The translations under genes and the position numbers were made by a program. Shown here in pieces: positions 1-10,899 of a stretch of 64,000 nucleotides of DNA; the first letter of the stretch is position 1, and each line of letters opens with the position of its first letter. The notes beneath the pieces were generated by a model that was not told where the DNA came from, did no database searches, and worked only from the letters and a program-made list of their open reading frames with translations. The stretch comes from Lepidostoma basale (taxonomy: Eukaryota; Arthropoda; Insecta; Trichoptera; Lepidostomatidae). The DNA lies in the NCBI GenBank assembly GCA_022606425.2, contig JAHDVF020001505.1, positions 310,001 through 374,000 on the forward strand. The letters are read 5' to 3'.

Positions 1-205
1 GTGCACGTGATGTGCACGTGAAGTGCACGTGATGTGCACGGGATGTGCACGGGATGTACACGTGATGTGCACGTGATGTGCACGTGATGTGCACGTGATG
101 TGCACGTGATGTGCACGTGATGTGCACGTGATGTGCATGTTTTTTGCACGTGATGTGCACGTGACGTTCACAGGTGTGCCGTCGTGATTCGCACGTGATG
201 TGCAC
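1..205. repeat. 11-bp tandem satellite carrying CACGTG
   Basis: Twelve uninterrupted copies of the unit GTGCACGTGAT fill positions 1-132, followed by degenerate copies to about 205. Ten of the twelve units contain the palindrome CACGTG (units 4 and 5 read CACGGG). The array is cut by the window start, so its true length is unknown. Confidence 0.95.
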
Positions 206-1165
206 ATGGCCTGCTATTGTGCTTGTTTCTATTATGTTTTCATGAATTCAGTATTATTTACTTAAGGGTGTACCTGTCTAAACGTCTAAACGTGCTTTAC
301 TCTAATTGTAAGGTTTATGGCTTCTATCGGTTTCAGCAGCTCACACCAAATGATGCTCTTCGCCATGGTAATCACCACGATACAACATGATACACTTTAC
401 AACTACGAGTACATTGCATATTATTCCATTTTTTAACGTCATTGGTATTTTGATGATATAAATTTAAAAAAACGTGCTTAAATTCAAAACCTACCTCCAA
501 ATTTATATTTCATTGTACGTTTATTTCACTTTTTCTGCACAATTTGTAAGTTCAGCGCTCTTTCGTTAAAAAATAGAATAATTGTTTAGTTAAGTTATTC
601 TCTAGAGCGTTGCTATTAAGTGAACGTTGACCTTTATGTTTCTAGCTTATCTCATTAGAGTGTCATTGTTTTATGTTCGTGCCCTCCAATTCCAAAGACC
701 CGGTCCCCAATCGACGTTCATATGCGTAATAATTCACTTCTCGCGGTATTAATTTCACCACCGTATTGCAAATTGTAAAAAGGATTAATTACTTCATTCT
801 GAATGTATTCATGTCCGCGCTTCGGTAGTTTTAAATGAGGGCGAAATTAACTATTCTCCATGGTTTGTTAAGATCTAGAAATTTCTCTTTATTTAATATG
901 ACTGCATTTTAATAAGCGTCCTTTGTTCTCGCAGTATAATCGAGTTATTAGCGCTTTTATGATTCTGTATGAGTCACGTAGAACTGTAAAATTTTATTAT
1001 AAGGAATACTGTTTTATTGCATTCATTTTGCTAAGTGCCGTTGTTGAAATATATTCTGATCATGAAGTTTCGTTTCTGTGTTTTTAGAGTGTCTTAGGAA
1101 AAAAAATTCATTACAGACTTACCTCTACAAAAACTACTTAAAATATTAGTTTTAATTCTTCTTGT
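206..1165. other. AT-rich stretch, nothing recognised
   Basis: No long reading frame, tRNA-like box pair or terminal repeat was seen. It is probably intergenic or intronic DNA or a very old repeat. Confidence 0.5.
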
Positions 1166-1169
1166 ATAT

Positions 1170-1395
1170 TTTCATTTCATTATCAGTCGTCTGTCATCCT
1201 CTGCTGAATGTAGGCCTCTCCCAAAGCACGCCACCGCCCCCTATCCATTGCCGCTTCCATCCATCCATGTCCAGCAATCCTCTTCAGATCGTCGGTCCAG
1301 CGGGCAGGGGGACGTCCAACTCTATGGAATCTTGTACGCGGTCTCCACTCCAGAACCCGTCTCCCCCATCAGCGACTGAATCTGTAGACTAGACT
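1170..1395 (-). mobile_element. 3' end of LINE lineage D (post-RT tail)
   Basis: Read on the minus strand, this encodes the tail of a non-LTR retrotransposon ORF2: VGRPPARWTDDLKRIAGHGW, followed by an EAAMDR segment and then a QQRMTDD-like end with stops. The pattern RGRPxxRWxDDL...GxxWxxxAxDRxxWR is typical of the region after the reverse transcriptase domain in many arthropod LINEs. Only about 225 bases remain, a 5'-truncated copy. Related tails lie at 7.44, 14.1, 41.4, 46.4 and 57.4 kb. Confidence 0.7.
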
Positions 1396-1399
1396 TTTT

Positions 1400-2110
1400 G
1401 TCAGTGTCCACGTCTCTTTGGAAGTGAGAATATGACGTAATTTTCCAAAGGCCGCCCAACCCAACTGAATTTTTCTTTTCGCTCATATTAAAAACTTATT
1501 TTTAAAGTTTAAAATGTAATCAAAACCATTAAAATTTAATAACAATTCCGCTCGAAAAAAATCATAATAGAAACACAAGTGCGATAGATACTAGAGTGTA
1601 ACAATGTGATGAAGATTATTTTTGATGAAGGATGTAATAAATAAACGCTTTTATAATAAACAACCTGTTTTACCGAAGTATTTCTTCAAGTGATTACAAA
1701 TAAAATTGGTCATTCTCTAAAACTTGAAATCAGTTAATGGCCGATCGATCCGTGTCTTTTAAAATTTCGGTTTTAAATCAAGTAAAGTGTATTAAAGTTG
1801 AGTTTTTCAATTTTAAGTATTGGATGTAATTTACGGCTCTTCGCAAACTAGGCACGTTAATAGGAGGCGGGTTGCTCCGGAAGAGATGGCGTATCGGCGC
1901 TCGTTTATTATTTCATAGATTTATTAATCACGAAGCCGGTTAATTCAATTAGGCAAGTTTACCAAAAGAGCCCCACCACTTTAGAGATAAATGTGAAAAA
2001 GTGAAGCAGAGCGGAATATCATAAAAGACCCTCCAAAACTTATGGAGGAAGGTTGCTTTTCATGAAATGAGTTATATTTTTTTTAATTAAACAAGTTATG
2101 ATTATATGAA
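1400..2110. other. AT-rich stretch, nothing recognised
   Basis: No gene-like frame or terminal repeat was seen. The K-family repeat begins at about 2,115. Confidence 0.45.
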
Positions 2111-2114
2111 AAAA

Positions 2115-2480
2115 TGATGAAGATGTAAATTGTTTTTCTGGTAACAGAATATGGTGGCCGAGGCGCTTACAAAACTTATGGTATGACCTGTCATTGGTTG
2201 GGTTGAGCGATCGCTTTATGTTTAACAACATTCCCCATTCCGCTCTTCTTACGACCACCACGGCTGACAAATTTTTGGAAGTTGTATATATGCTAGGATG
2301 CTGCGCCTATCTTTACATTTTTTAGTTCACTCTACACTAGCGTCATCAATTAAGATTGGGATCTTCGTCTCTATTGAGATACAATTATTCCTTATAAAAA
2401 AAAAAATTATCCGCAAATTCTTGTAAACAAATACTGGATTTTACCCATGTAAAATCCAGTATTTGTTTACAAGAATTTGT
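2115..2480 (+). repeat. K-family interspersed repeat, copy 1
   Basis: This noncoding repeat is recognised because the same ordered blocks recur at 23.38, 39.1, 43.2, 49.1 and 53.1 kb. The shared blocks are GATGTAAATTGTTTTTCTGG, then GACCTGTCATTGGTTGGGTT, GCGATCGCTTTATG, ACATTCCCCATTCCGC, and a block near CTACACTAGCGTCATC. The copies differ in length and orientation and have no long frame, so this is probably a nonautonomous DNA element. Confidence 0.75.
2414..2479. repeat. perfect 31-bp hairpin inside the K repeat
   Basis: Positions 2,414-2,444 and 2,449-2,479 are exact reverse complements with a CCAT loop. Other K copies have only one arm here, following CCGCAATGGGTAAAATCC. The palindrome is therefore particular to this copy and probably arose by a local inverted duplication. 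Confidence 0.9.
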
Positions 2481-2564
2481 ATACATTCAAAATGTTGTAA
2501 TGTTATTTTATTTTTTTGAAAAGAATTTTTAAAGTTTTCAGGGTTAATGTGATGAAAACAAAAA

Positions 2565-2715
2565 TAAACCATTTCATTCGTTCAACCACCAACCGGTTTC
2601 GCTCCCGCCGGAGCTTTGTCAGAGTTACAAAATACACAGTATATTATTTTGTAATCCCGACGAACCTCCGGCGAGAGCGAAACCGGTCGGTGGTTGTAAA
2701 GAATAATATGGTTTA
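2565..2715. repeat. hairpin repeat with ACCGGT core (P family)
   Basis: The two arms around a centre near 2,640 are inverted copies. Each contains AACCGGTTTCGCTC-like sequence and its complement, next to a GAGC/GCTC stem. The layout matches the hairpins at 33.9, 39.9 and 48.6 kb. Each arm carries a hammerhead-like box order: CUGACAA on the minus arm and CCGACGA on the plus arm. Confidence 0.8.
2654..2691 (+). ncRNA. hammerhead-like motif, degenerate (P family)
   Basis: Order on the plus strand: AUC, CCGACGA (U4 changed to C), an extra A, a weak stem ending GAGC, GAAA, CCGG, UC, then GGU. The AUC and GGU strands can pair with one wobble, which is the expected position of helix I. Helix II is damaged, with about three pairs. 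This copy is probably inactive. It helps to define the motif across families. Confidence 0.3.
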
Positions 2716-2719
2716 TTCA

Positions 2720-3416
2720 CAATTTTTACTTGTGTATTTTATTTATATTTAATAATGTCACACCACAAATGTAGTGCTTCAGATGACAGTAAACCATTTA
2801 AGTACGATGTTTTTCAGTTATTTTAAATCTCGTTCAAGAAAATTTTAATTCAATTAAAATAAGTTTTACCATAAATATACAATTATAATCGCACTGATAC
2901 AACAGGGACTATTAAATAGAAATTAAAAGTTTTATGCATATTCTGTGACATGCAACTTGCAATACATCATTTTATCGAACTGCAATTAATCATATTTAAT
3001 TAAATCATGTTTAATGTTCCTTCATGTTTAATTCCAAGATCCATCAGCTTTTCCAAGTCATATGTGTTCAATAAAAACATTTTAAAAATTATGAAACTCT
3101 CGGTAAAAGACTGGCAACATTTTCATTTTTCATTAGTACGCATTTATGGTTATAAATTTATTTTAATATCTATATAATATTTTGTCAATCAATGAATATG
3201 AAAATGTTGTATCTTATTTCGACAAATATGTATGTTAAATTTTGTAGGACCGCCAAATATATTATATTACTTGTTTATTAATATATTATTGCTTATTTTA
3301 TCCTGGTGATACAGAATTCGTGAATAATATTTTTTTATATTGCTGAATATTGATCTCAATACAAATTAATAATACCTAAAATATATAGACTAAACGTATC
3401 TGAAAACATACAATAT
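2720..3416. other. AT-rich stretch, nothing recognised
   Basis: No gene, terminal repeat or tRNA-like box pair was seen between the hairpin repeat and the putative LTR. Confidence 0.45.
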
Positions 3417-4417
3417 TGTAACGTAAGTTACTATTTCTTATTTATTTTCGGTTATCTTAATATTCAGTGTTTAGCTCTAGACCCCATTCAAACCCCTAGT
3501 TCCCGTTTTTACCACCAGAGTGCTACTTTAAACTCTTGTTCCCGCGCGCTTCTCGGATTTGGCGCTAAATTCACCCCGATGTGCGCAACCCATTCTGCGC
3601 AGCCGATTCGGCCCGACTTCACTTCGCTTTGAGCTGTCAACTTCGCGGCATCGATTGGAGGATCGCCGTTTCGACCCGCGATTTTCCCGATGGGATAATC
3701 CGTTTTCATCTAGCCTCATCCGCCATGGAATAACTTCGAGCAAGGTATTTGCGGTACTTGCCATCGTGCCCATAAAATCTGTGGCATTATTTCAGGTTTC
3801 CGCCAACTTGTCCTGCACTATGGCGATGCCAAAAGTGCATATCCGCTCCCAGGCCGTTTGTCAAGCCCGACCTTGCTGCGGTTGATTCCCTCCGCCACGG
3901 TCCGAGCCATCCTCTGCTCCCGAAATTGCCGCCCACGTGTTGTCGCACATCATGCCCCGACAACGTGGTTGACCTCACCACCATGCGGAACTGCGAGGAC
4001 CACTTCACGCCGCTTCAGACAGCACCCACAGGTTAGGGAACCTCGTGTCTGCCAGGTGACGCTCTACATATTGATTGCTGACCCACCATCTTCTGGTCAG
4101 CGTCGCTGATAACGTCTACGGACGACGTCGCCGGTCGATGTCCTGACGAGCACGCCGTCGAGGAATCGCCTCAAACAGCCTCTTCATTATTTCACCATGT
4201 GCCTCTTTTTTTTGTATACGTACGACATCTCTAGCCCCTAGATAACTATTGTAACTATTTTTTTGTGTTATAATAAACCCTCATGTATTCCGTCATATGT
4301 ATTTATTTACACCTTTCCCTATTCGAATGACAAACAGCCGGAAAGTATCTCACGAGAAAACCGGAGATCTAAGGGCCCGCTCTCTGCGCTAGCCGAGGTA
4401 GGGAGAAACCCATTACA
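3417..4417. mobile_element. probable solo LTR, 1,001 bp
   Basis: The segment begins TGTAACG and ends CATTACA, a TG...CA pair with short inverted ends. It is flanked by the same four bases, ATAT (3,413-3,416 and 4,418-4,421), as expected for a 4-bp target duplication of a Gypsy or BEL type LTR element. The interior is much richer in GC than the flanks and holds an AATAAA-type signal near 4,270. Several 60-110 codon frames overlap on both strands with no recognisable protein, so I do not call them genes. There is no internal gag or pol and no second LTR, so recombination to a solo LTR is inferred. Confidence 0.6.
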
Positions 4418-4539
4418 ATATATGGAATATATGTTACTTATATCTATGTAAAATTAATAAAAACGCAACGTTCAAAATAATGCTTGCTTCGTTTAAATTA
4501 AAAATAATAAGATGTTTGTTTTGTTGAAGTGATTTTAAA

Positions 4540-4665
4540 ACAATTATTACATTTTATGGGATTGACATGTTTCAGCTGTCTAAAACGAAACTTGTCATTA
4601 CCATAAATTACCATATAATAAAACTTTTATAAAATAGACGTGTTTGCTAGTATTATTTATTTAAT
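4540..4665. repeat. degenerate hairpin MITE
   Basis: A left arm TTTATGGGATTGACATGTTT is answered on the right by AAACTTGTCATTACCATAAA-like sequence. An ATAATAAAACTTTTATAAAA-type end resembles the hairpins at 16.3, 23.1 and 62.0 kb. The copy is old and asymmetric. Confidence 0.5.
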
Positions 4666-4794
4666 ATAAAGTTTTACTTCATTGTTAAAGAAACAAAAAG
4701 AAACAATAAATAAAACAATTATACCAAGAATGTGTGATCTTTCACTATGATTTAATTTTAATAATCGAAAACGTCAGAAATCAATCATATTCAA

Positions 4795-5180
4795 GTTCCA
4801 AACAAACAAACAAACCATCACGCCGTTTCCCCGCAGGGGTAGGCAGAGAAAATAGACCGCCACACTACTCTATCCTGGCAAACCTCTCTAGCTTCCTTCA
4901 CATTCATACAACGAGTCATACACGCACGTCGATTCCTCCGACTTCGAACATGACCGACCTTTAAATTTTGATTAATTTGGTCATGCCATGTTTTCCGTAC
5001 CCCATTTACATCATTAACGTATACTTTTTAACCATTATTTCTCCATCCATGCGTTCCATATGTCTGAACCAACGCAGTAATTCTTTCATAAATTTGTTCA
5101 TAATACCTTCTTCCGCTCTACATTCCTTACTTATATCAGCATATGAGATTCGGTTCAAGTTCCAAATCTTTCAAATTCCT
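4795..5180 (-). mobile_element. LINE lineage A 3' end
   Basis: Minus-strand copy of the most abundant LINE in the window. Its plus-sense 3' end reads GGCGTGATGG followed by GTTT or GTTA repeats; here this is complementary to CAAACAAACAAACCATCACG at the low-coordinate end. The decayed coding tail contains the block before the stop that reads VVWRSILSAY in better copies. Stops and frameshifts break it, and the 5' end is lost. Simple-repeat tails of this kind are typical of RTE-like LINEs; the clade is inferred. Confidence 0.8.
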
Positions 5181-5204
5181 CGATAGACTTATTTGATCTC
5201 AATT

Positions 5205-5268
5205 CGCTACAAAACTACCAATTGGCCTCAAAGACAGATATCCATAAATTAAGGAATGCTCCCTCCGC
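5205..5268 (-). repeat. 64-bp repeat, inverted partner at 6.40 kb
   Basis: The sequence around CTACCAATTGGCCTCAAAGA through GGAATGCTCCCT recurs in inverted orientation at 6,403-6,465 with one or two differences. Each copy lies next to a lineage A LINE fragment. Confidence 0.8.
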
Positions 5269-5269
5269 C

Positions 5270-6000
5270 AAGGCTCCTACCGAGTTTACCAAACAATTCA
5301 CTCCCACAATGCTCACCACAAAGTGCTCCAACAATTTGGTAGTGTAGCCTAAACAAAGGGTTCAAATGTCGAGCGACAGGCACGAAACAGACTCTAACTG
5401 ATTTTATTATAGAACTTTATATCAAAGAGACTCAACCGAGATTGATAAATAATAAATTAAACATGCTTAACTTAATCATTTTCAAATACAAGATCGTTAG
5501 TTGTAAAATAATGAATTTGTCTAAATGTTACCCCATGTATTGAATAATAATTTTCACAATAAAGATATTTGGAACAGTATGTAAAATTAATTTATTCAAA
5601 ATATAGGCGGGCGTTATTTGGGTGAAAGCTCTGTAATATTTTGTATTGAAATTCTAAATATTTGTCACGAGTTTATATTCACAACCATAACTATTTGCTG
5701 TTGGTATTTTGAGCCGTTATTTATCTATTTATTGATGGTACACAAACAAAGCATCTAATGTACAGTAGTGATAAGTAATAAAAAATATATATTAAAACAG
5801 ATTAGAAGCCTCAGTTAGATGTGCACACCAAGAACATAACATTGGAAGTTCAACTATCTTGTACCACCCATCGCGATTGGTGTAAAGAACTGTCAGGCAA
5901 AACAAGACATCAATTTAAGTTATAATATTTTCAACAAACGAAGACAACAAAGTGAATGGTGCACTTAAATTTGTCATCGCAAACAAAAACCTATCCAAAA
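5270..6000. other. unclassified stretch
   Basis: The 5,270-5,400 part is richer in GC than the rest, but no motif was recognised. The remainder is AT-rich with no gene-like frame. Confidence 0.4.
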
Positions 6001-6019
6001 CCTATCCATCGCAAACAAG

Positions 6020-6400
6020 AACCTTATGTATGAAAGCGACGCAAAAGAAGGATGAAAGTAGAATAAACACAGTCGAGATGAGATCTCTTAGACGAATGTA
6101 AGAATTTTTTTTAAATAGTGTCAAATGAAAATATGAAAAGTGAATTGATGCGAATGGAAGTGTTTTGAACAAAATAATAAAAAGATCATTGAGATAGTTT
6201 GGGCAAGAAAATAATGAATGTTAAAATATGTACGTGTGTATTAACGATATAAATAGAGGAAGACCGAGGAAAACGTGATACGATCAAATAAATCATATAT
6301 TGAATGTCGGCCACGTCAGGAGTCGGAGAAAACGACGTGAGTGTATGACACGATATACGAATGTTGAAGAACCGAGAGGAGTATGGTATGTCATTCAGCA
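6020..6400 (+). mobile_element. LINE lineage A 3' end, heavily decayed
   Basis: Blocks of the lineage are visible in order: GAAAGCGACGCAAAAGAAGG, GAGATGAGATCTCTTAGACG, a GGAAGACCGAGGAAAACGTG block (the RGRPRKTW equivalent) and AGTCGGAGAAAACGACG. No continuous frame survives, and the usual simple-repeat tail is replaced by the 64-bp repeat at 6,403. Confidence 0.7.
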
Positions 6401-6402
6401 GG

Positions 6403-6465
6403 GAGCATTCCTTTATTTATGGATATCTGTCTTTGAGGCCAATTGGTAGTTTTGTAGCGATTTGC
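6403..6465 (+). repeat. 64-bp repeat, inverted partner of 5.2 kb
   Basis: Reverse complement of 5,205-5,268, including TTGAGGCCAATTGGTAGTTT. Confidence 0.8.
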
Positions 6466-6509
6466 GATCATTCTCTGGCGGAGTTTCAAGTTTACGTTTT
6501 ATTAATTTA

Positions 6510-6600
6510 TATAAATATTAAAAATTAATTTATATGAATTGTGACAAATTTGTTTCGTCTTGCGAGTGCATCCTCAAATTGAACCTAATCGTCAAACAGT
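6510..6600 (-). repeat. one arm of the TTTGTTTCG hairpin family
   Basis: ACAAATTTGTTTCGTCTTGC matches the left arm of the hairpin at 25.99-26.19 kb. The partner arm is missing, so this is a half element. Confidence 0.55.
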
Positions 6601-7190
6601 GTGTCCTTATATTGAATTTAGAAATCTAAAGGGTGGGGGAGAAAGTATATAATGCAATTCCGAGTAGACAACCTTTGCTTCATTTGCTTTATTTATGAAC
6701 AACGGGTATGCCAAACTTGAATATTTAATACATTTAATGTTACCTTACTTGAATAAACAATAAAAAACACTTGTAAACTATTTTTATCTCCAGAGGGACC
6801 GCGCCTGATTAATACCACAGACAGAACAATCATATTTATTTCCGTTACCTATATACTCGTATGTATCTGCCCGTGAACCAAACTTGAAACATATAATCAT
6901 CATAAGGTTCATTTCAATGAAATGACTATTTAAATCATTGCATTTTGATACAGTTTATTCAATCATGTTAATTAAATTGCTAGTAATAGTCCTCTTCTTC
7001 TTCTTCTCATTGTAGATTTTGCGATCTGTTTTAGCAAGATAACAACGTTTTAGTATTAGTCCGATTTCGATTATTCCCAATAGTTTAATTTCACAAATTC
7101 CTATTTTTTTTTGTTTTTCACTAATAAATACTCTTCACGTATCTATAAAAAAAAATATTATCTTTTAAACAAGTAAAGTCAAATAACTAA
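6600..7190. other. AT-rich stretch, nothing recognised
   Basis: No gene or terminal repeat was seen. Confidence 0.4.
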
Positions 7191-7194
7191 CATA

Positions 7195-7410
7195 CCTTCC
7201 ATCACGCCGTCTCCGGAAGAGATATGCAGAAAAAAATACCATTTCCTGTTCGTTTCCTTATGCATCGTGTCATTTTACGACTCTTCACGTATCCGACATT
7301 TAATATTAAATTGATTTAACCTGGCCACGTTTTATTCGGTCTTACTCTATTTCCTGTTCCGTTCGCATCATTATCATATTCTTTCTTTACCTTTCCTTCT
7401 AATCATTAAT
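7195..7410 (-). mobile_element. LINE lineage A 3' end, decayed
   Basis: CCATCACGCCGTCTCCGGAA marks the tail end, complementary to the GGCGTGATGG terminus. It is followed by degenerate versions of the RGRPRKTW and GHV blocks. It is short and frame-broken. Confidence 0.6.
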
Positions 7411-7439
7411 GCATTAGTATCCAAATCAATCTAAAAAGT

Positions 7440-7712
7440 TGCCGATATCATGGATCAAAATTGAAATGGGCAGGACACGTTGCCAGACAGCCAAGTTCAA
7501 GGACTCGCAAAGTATTGTGAAGGGAAGTGCAGGCCATGGGAAAACAAAAGGGATGTTGGTCGGCCACAGGAGAGATGGGCCGACGATATTGTTGTGGTCG
7601 CCGGGAAAAAATGGATTGAAGCGGCACAGGATAGAGAAAAATGGAGACAGATGGAAAAAGCCCATATCCATCAGTGGAGGGAAGGCTAGGAAGAAGAAGA
7701 AGAAGAAACCAA
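7440..7712 (+). mobile_element. 3' end of LINE lineage D with GAA tail
   Basis: The plus strand reads LKWAGHVARQPSSRTRKV, then after frame changes a GRPQERWADDI segment and a REKWRQMEKAHIHQW segment. These are the order and spacing of a LINE post-RT tail (GHVAR ... RGRPxxRWxDDI ... DRxxWR). It ends in AAGAAGAAGAAGAAGAAACC, a (GAA)n tail. The 5' end and the RT domain are absent. Confidence 0.75.
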
Positions 7713-7719
7713 TCTAATG

Positions 7720-8075
7720 AGCTTTTAATTGTTTGCACTGTATTAAATTATTGTACTTGAATTTTGCACTATATCATATAAAGTTTTATTGAAGGGCGGG
7801 AAGGTAATCAAGCGACATGTTCCATTTTTGGAATCCACGGTGATGAAAGGTATTTTCTAAGCGGAAGTCTCATGCAATCAAAAATAGAATTTTATTGTTC
7901 ACTGGAACAATCCTTCACGCGGCAACGTAACGTTCAGGGGTGGTAGTTTTTGGGTCACGTAACTGCATTTTCATTCAAATTTTCAATTACTCTTTTTAAA
8001 TATTGGATTTATGTCTAGTTAAGTATTTTGTATTATTTAAATGTTTATATGTTAGTAAAACCAAATTGATGACAT
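7720..8075. other. AT-rich stretch, nothing recognised
   Basis: No feature was seen between two LINE ends. Confidence 0.4.
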
Positions 8076-8712
8076 TCAGACGACTTGACTACAGTGGGTC
8101 AGTATCGCATTTGAACGACCGTTTGAAAGGGTTGAAAATTTTAAATACCTCGGCAGCATACTAACGCAATCTCATAACCCAGATGTAGAGATAAAATACA
8201 GAATTAAGACAGCAAGAGATGGGTTAATTGAAATTAAATCACTCTTCTGCAATGATAACATCAACTTGAAAATCCGCCAGAGAATGATCAGATGCTATGT
8301 GTGGTCTGTTTTATTGAATGGATGTGAAACGTGGACCTTGAAAGTCTACTCAATGAACAGACTGGAAGCATTTGAAATGTGACTCCATCGCCGAATGCTC
8401 AGAATTCCCTAGACAGACATGGTTACTAATAGTGAAGTCCTGAAGTGAGCTAGAGTTGACACCTGTAATCAACTATCAAGGTTCGGAAGATTTTACATCG
8501 GGGCCATATACTGCGTGAGAAAAAGTACCACCTTTTTCAACTGATATTGGAGGGGAAAATTGAGGGAAGCCGAGGGCCCGGTAGGAGACAGATGTCCTGG
8601 CTGCGAAACGTGGGCGAGTGGACCAGCATTTGGAGTGTGGAGGAGCTGATATGTTCGCCGAGTTGATCGACAACGTTGGGGGGACCTTACAGGGCACTTA
8701 AAAAAGAAGAAG
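8075..8712 (+). mobile_element. LINE lineage B, ~640-bp 3' fragment
   Basis: The longest lineage B copy here. The plus strand reads FKYLGSILTQSHNPDVEIKY, then KTARDGLIEIKSLFCN, MIRCYVWSVLLNGCETWTL, and MNRLEAFEM followed by a stop, then a decayed RNV-REW segment. FKYLG and the GCETW block are standard landmarks downstream of the RT palm in LINE ORF2 proteins. At least three stops and frame changes break it. It ends in AAAAAAGAAGAAGAAATG, a GAA-rich tail. Relatives lie at 25.7, 44.7, 46.1, 49.8 and 63.0 kb. Confidence 0.85.
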
Positions 8713-8719
8713 AAATGTT

Positions 8720-9025
8720 TACCGAGATATAATTTGGTGTTCTGAATTCTCTGAATCTGATTAGAGTCAACGATAAAAAATAATATATAAAAATTAGATT
8801 ATGTTTTCAAAGCATTAAGATGAATTGGATAAATGTGCACTTTGCTATCTGACCAAAAATGTTGTTTAGTTATTGAAGCCGATAACCGAATTTAGCTTAG
8901 ATTACACAGTGAGTTTAACTTTGCAGAAATTTAAAAAAATATATATTTCAACATTAGGCAAACTAAGTACATCTATTGACAAGATATTTTGATTATTTCA
9001 ATAATAATACCGTGTTTTATTATCA
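8720..9025. other. AT-rich stretch, nothing recognised
   Basis: No feature was seen. Confidence 0.4.
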
Positions 9026-9029
9026 TTAA

Positions 9030-9374
9030 AATCACTGAGAGACATGCGAATGATGGTGTTATTAACAAAATAATTAAAGAATCATTAAGATGGTTTGGAC
9101 ATATGGAAAGAATGAATGAAGAAAGAATGATATGATATGTTTACGATGTAAATGGAACCAGAAAAAGAGGAAGACCAATGAAAACGTGGCACGATCAAAT
9201 AAATCAAATATTGAATGTCGGCCATGTGAGGAGTCAGAGAAATCGACGCGCGTGCATGACACGATGTATGAATGTTGAGGAATCAAAAGAAATATGTCAG
9301 GAAAGAAAAGTGTGACAGTCCATTCCCTCTGCCTACCCCTTGGTAGGTTAGATGGTTAGTTAGTTAGTTAGTTA
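9030..9374 (+). mobile_element. LINE lineage A 3' end with GTTA tail
   Basis: Blocks run in order from CGAATGATGGTGTTATTAAC through AGATGGTTTGGACATATGGA (RWFGHM), GGAAGACCAATGAAAACGTG and GTGACAGTCCATTC to GTTAGTTAGTTAGTTAGTTA. Frames are broken. The tail is an intact simple repeat. The copy is 5'-truncated. Confidence 0.85.
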
Positions 9375-10215
9375 AAATCACTGAGTAAAAAGAACACACA
9401 ATAATGTAATAACAAGTGAAACGTAGAACCTATTTTTATTGTTATTCATACCAGTGGCCTTTGTTGAGTGAAAATCCGTTTCAAAGGTAGATCTATAAAT
9501 TTTGATTAATTAACCGAAATTCGAACCATGTTTTCAAACTTTATAATAAATTGAACGTGAATGAAACCAAAAGTACGGCTGAAGTCGTTTTCGGTAACAG
9601 AAAAGGATACCGATGTTTAAATAAAGAACAGAAAACATAAGATTTACCTACTTCTGAATTGATAACGTAAAATTTCAAAGCAACTTCAGAAATTTTAATA
9701 CACATGAGTTTACTTCGATTCGAAAATTATGCACATATATGTACATTTTACATCATAAATCAATGGTTTTTGTTTATAAGAAGAAGAAAAACTAGACACG
9801 GCACTATTACAAGAAGGAAGAAAATATTTTATACAACTTACAGCTTCAATATTTTTTAACAGTTCAGAGAATGATAATAAGTCAAAACTATTATAAAACA
9901 ACTCAAAATAAATTAATAAATATAACTTTTCAAAATTTTCAATTTCAAAAATGATCTTTCGCTAAGAAAATTCTATGAACGTTCCAAAAAAAATTACCAT
10001 TGAGTAAGAAATGGTATTTATTTTCATATTTTTTTATTTTTTCCACATTTTTTTATGGTAATGACGATAACGCTAATTTATCAATCGTCATTTTTGAGAG
10101 AGGTTTGCTTCAATATTTTATTGAATAATTTATTATTTATCTATCAATCAATATTTTTAGGCTTGCATCTATCAATCAATATTTTTTTCGCCGATATAAA
10201 TTAAATAAAAACAGT
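9375..10215. other. AT-rich stretch, nothing recognised
   Basis: No gene-like frame or terminal repeat was seen. Confidence 0.4.
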
Positions 10216-10220
10216 AACAT

Positions 10221-10642
10221 ACAAACAAACCATCACGCCGTTTGTCAGCAGAGGTAGGCAGAGAGAATGGACCGCCACACTACTCTATCCTGGAAAACCT
10301 CTCTAGCTTCCTCCACATTCATACAACGAGTCATACACGCATGTCGATTTCTCCGACTTCTAACATGACCAACCTTTAAAATTTGATTAATTTTGTCATG
10401 CCATGTTTTCCTCGGTCTGCCTCGACTCCGTACTCCAATCACACATCAATAACGTGTACTTTCTTAACCATTCTTTCCCCATCCATGCGTTCCATATCTC
10501 CGAACCATCGCAGCGATCCTTTCATAAATTTGGTCATAATACCTTCTTCCGCTCCACAATCTTTTCTTATATCAGCATTTGAGATTCTGTCGTATATCGT
10601 TCTACCACACATACGTCTTAGGGACCTCATCTCTACCGCATT
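10221..10642 (-). mobile_element. LINE lineage A 3' end
   Basis: On the minus strand: MRSLRRMCGRTIYDRISNAD, then KGSLRWFGDMERMDGERMVK, and in another frame RGRPRKTWHDKINQILKVGH and RVVWRSILSAY. These are the blocks of the lineage consensus, shifted by one frameshift. The tail is complementary to CAAACAAACCATCACGCC. The 5' end abuts the tail of the SINE at 10.65 kb. Confidence 0.85.
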
Positions 10643-10897
10643 TATTATTATTATTATTTTGTTGAATCGCTCTTTACATCATGACAGCATGAGCCAAATC
10701 GATGTAAAGGGTATTTTAGCTATCATAGTGATTCTCGCGACATGTGATAGGTAGCTAATCCATCGCCATTTTATTGTCATGTGAATTCTACACGAGACCA
10801 AAGACAGTGTGACAATCACACTGCCCTCGCCAAGAATCGAACCCGGAACCTTCGGGGTGGCAGTCAATGCACTTACCACTCGGCCACGAAGGTCGTC
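10643..10897 (-). mobile_element. tRNA-derived SINE (S family)
   Basis: On the minus strand the head carries a perfect RNA polymerase III A box TGGCCGAGTGG (complement of 10,876-10,886) and B box GGTTCGATTCT (complement of 10,833-10,843), spaced as in a Ser/Leu-type tRNA. A body with CACACTGTCTTTGGTCTCG follows, and then an (AAT)n tail at 10,643-10,668. Other copies lie at 25.3, 28.4/28.9, 41.4, 61.3 and 63.8 kb. The SINE call rests on the boxes, the repetition and the tail together. Confidence 0.85.
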
Positions 10898-10899
10898 AT

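Noticed and set aside
1..205. CRISPR-like array
   Set aside because: Units are contiguous without spacers and the DNA is eukaryotic.
3528..4109. Overlapping 66-108 codon frames in the GC-rich block
   Set aside because: High GC lowers stop frequency on all frames. The block lies inside the probable LTR, and no protein is recognisable.
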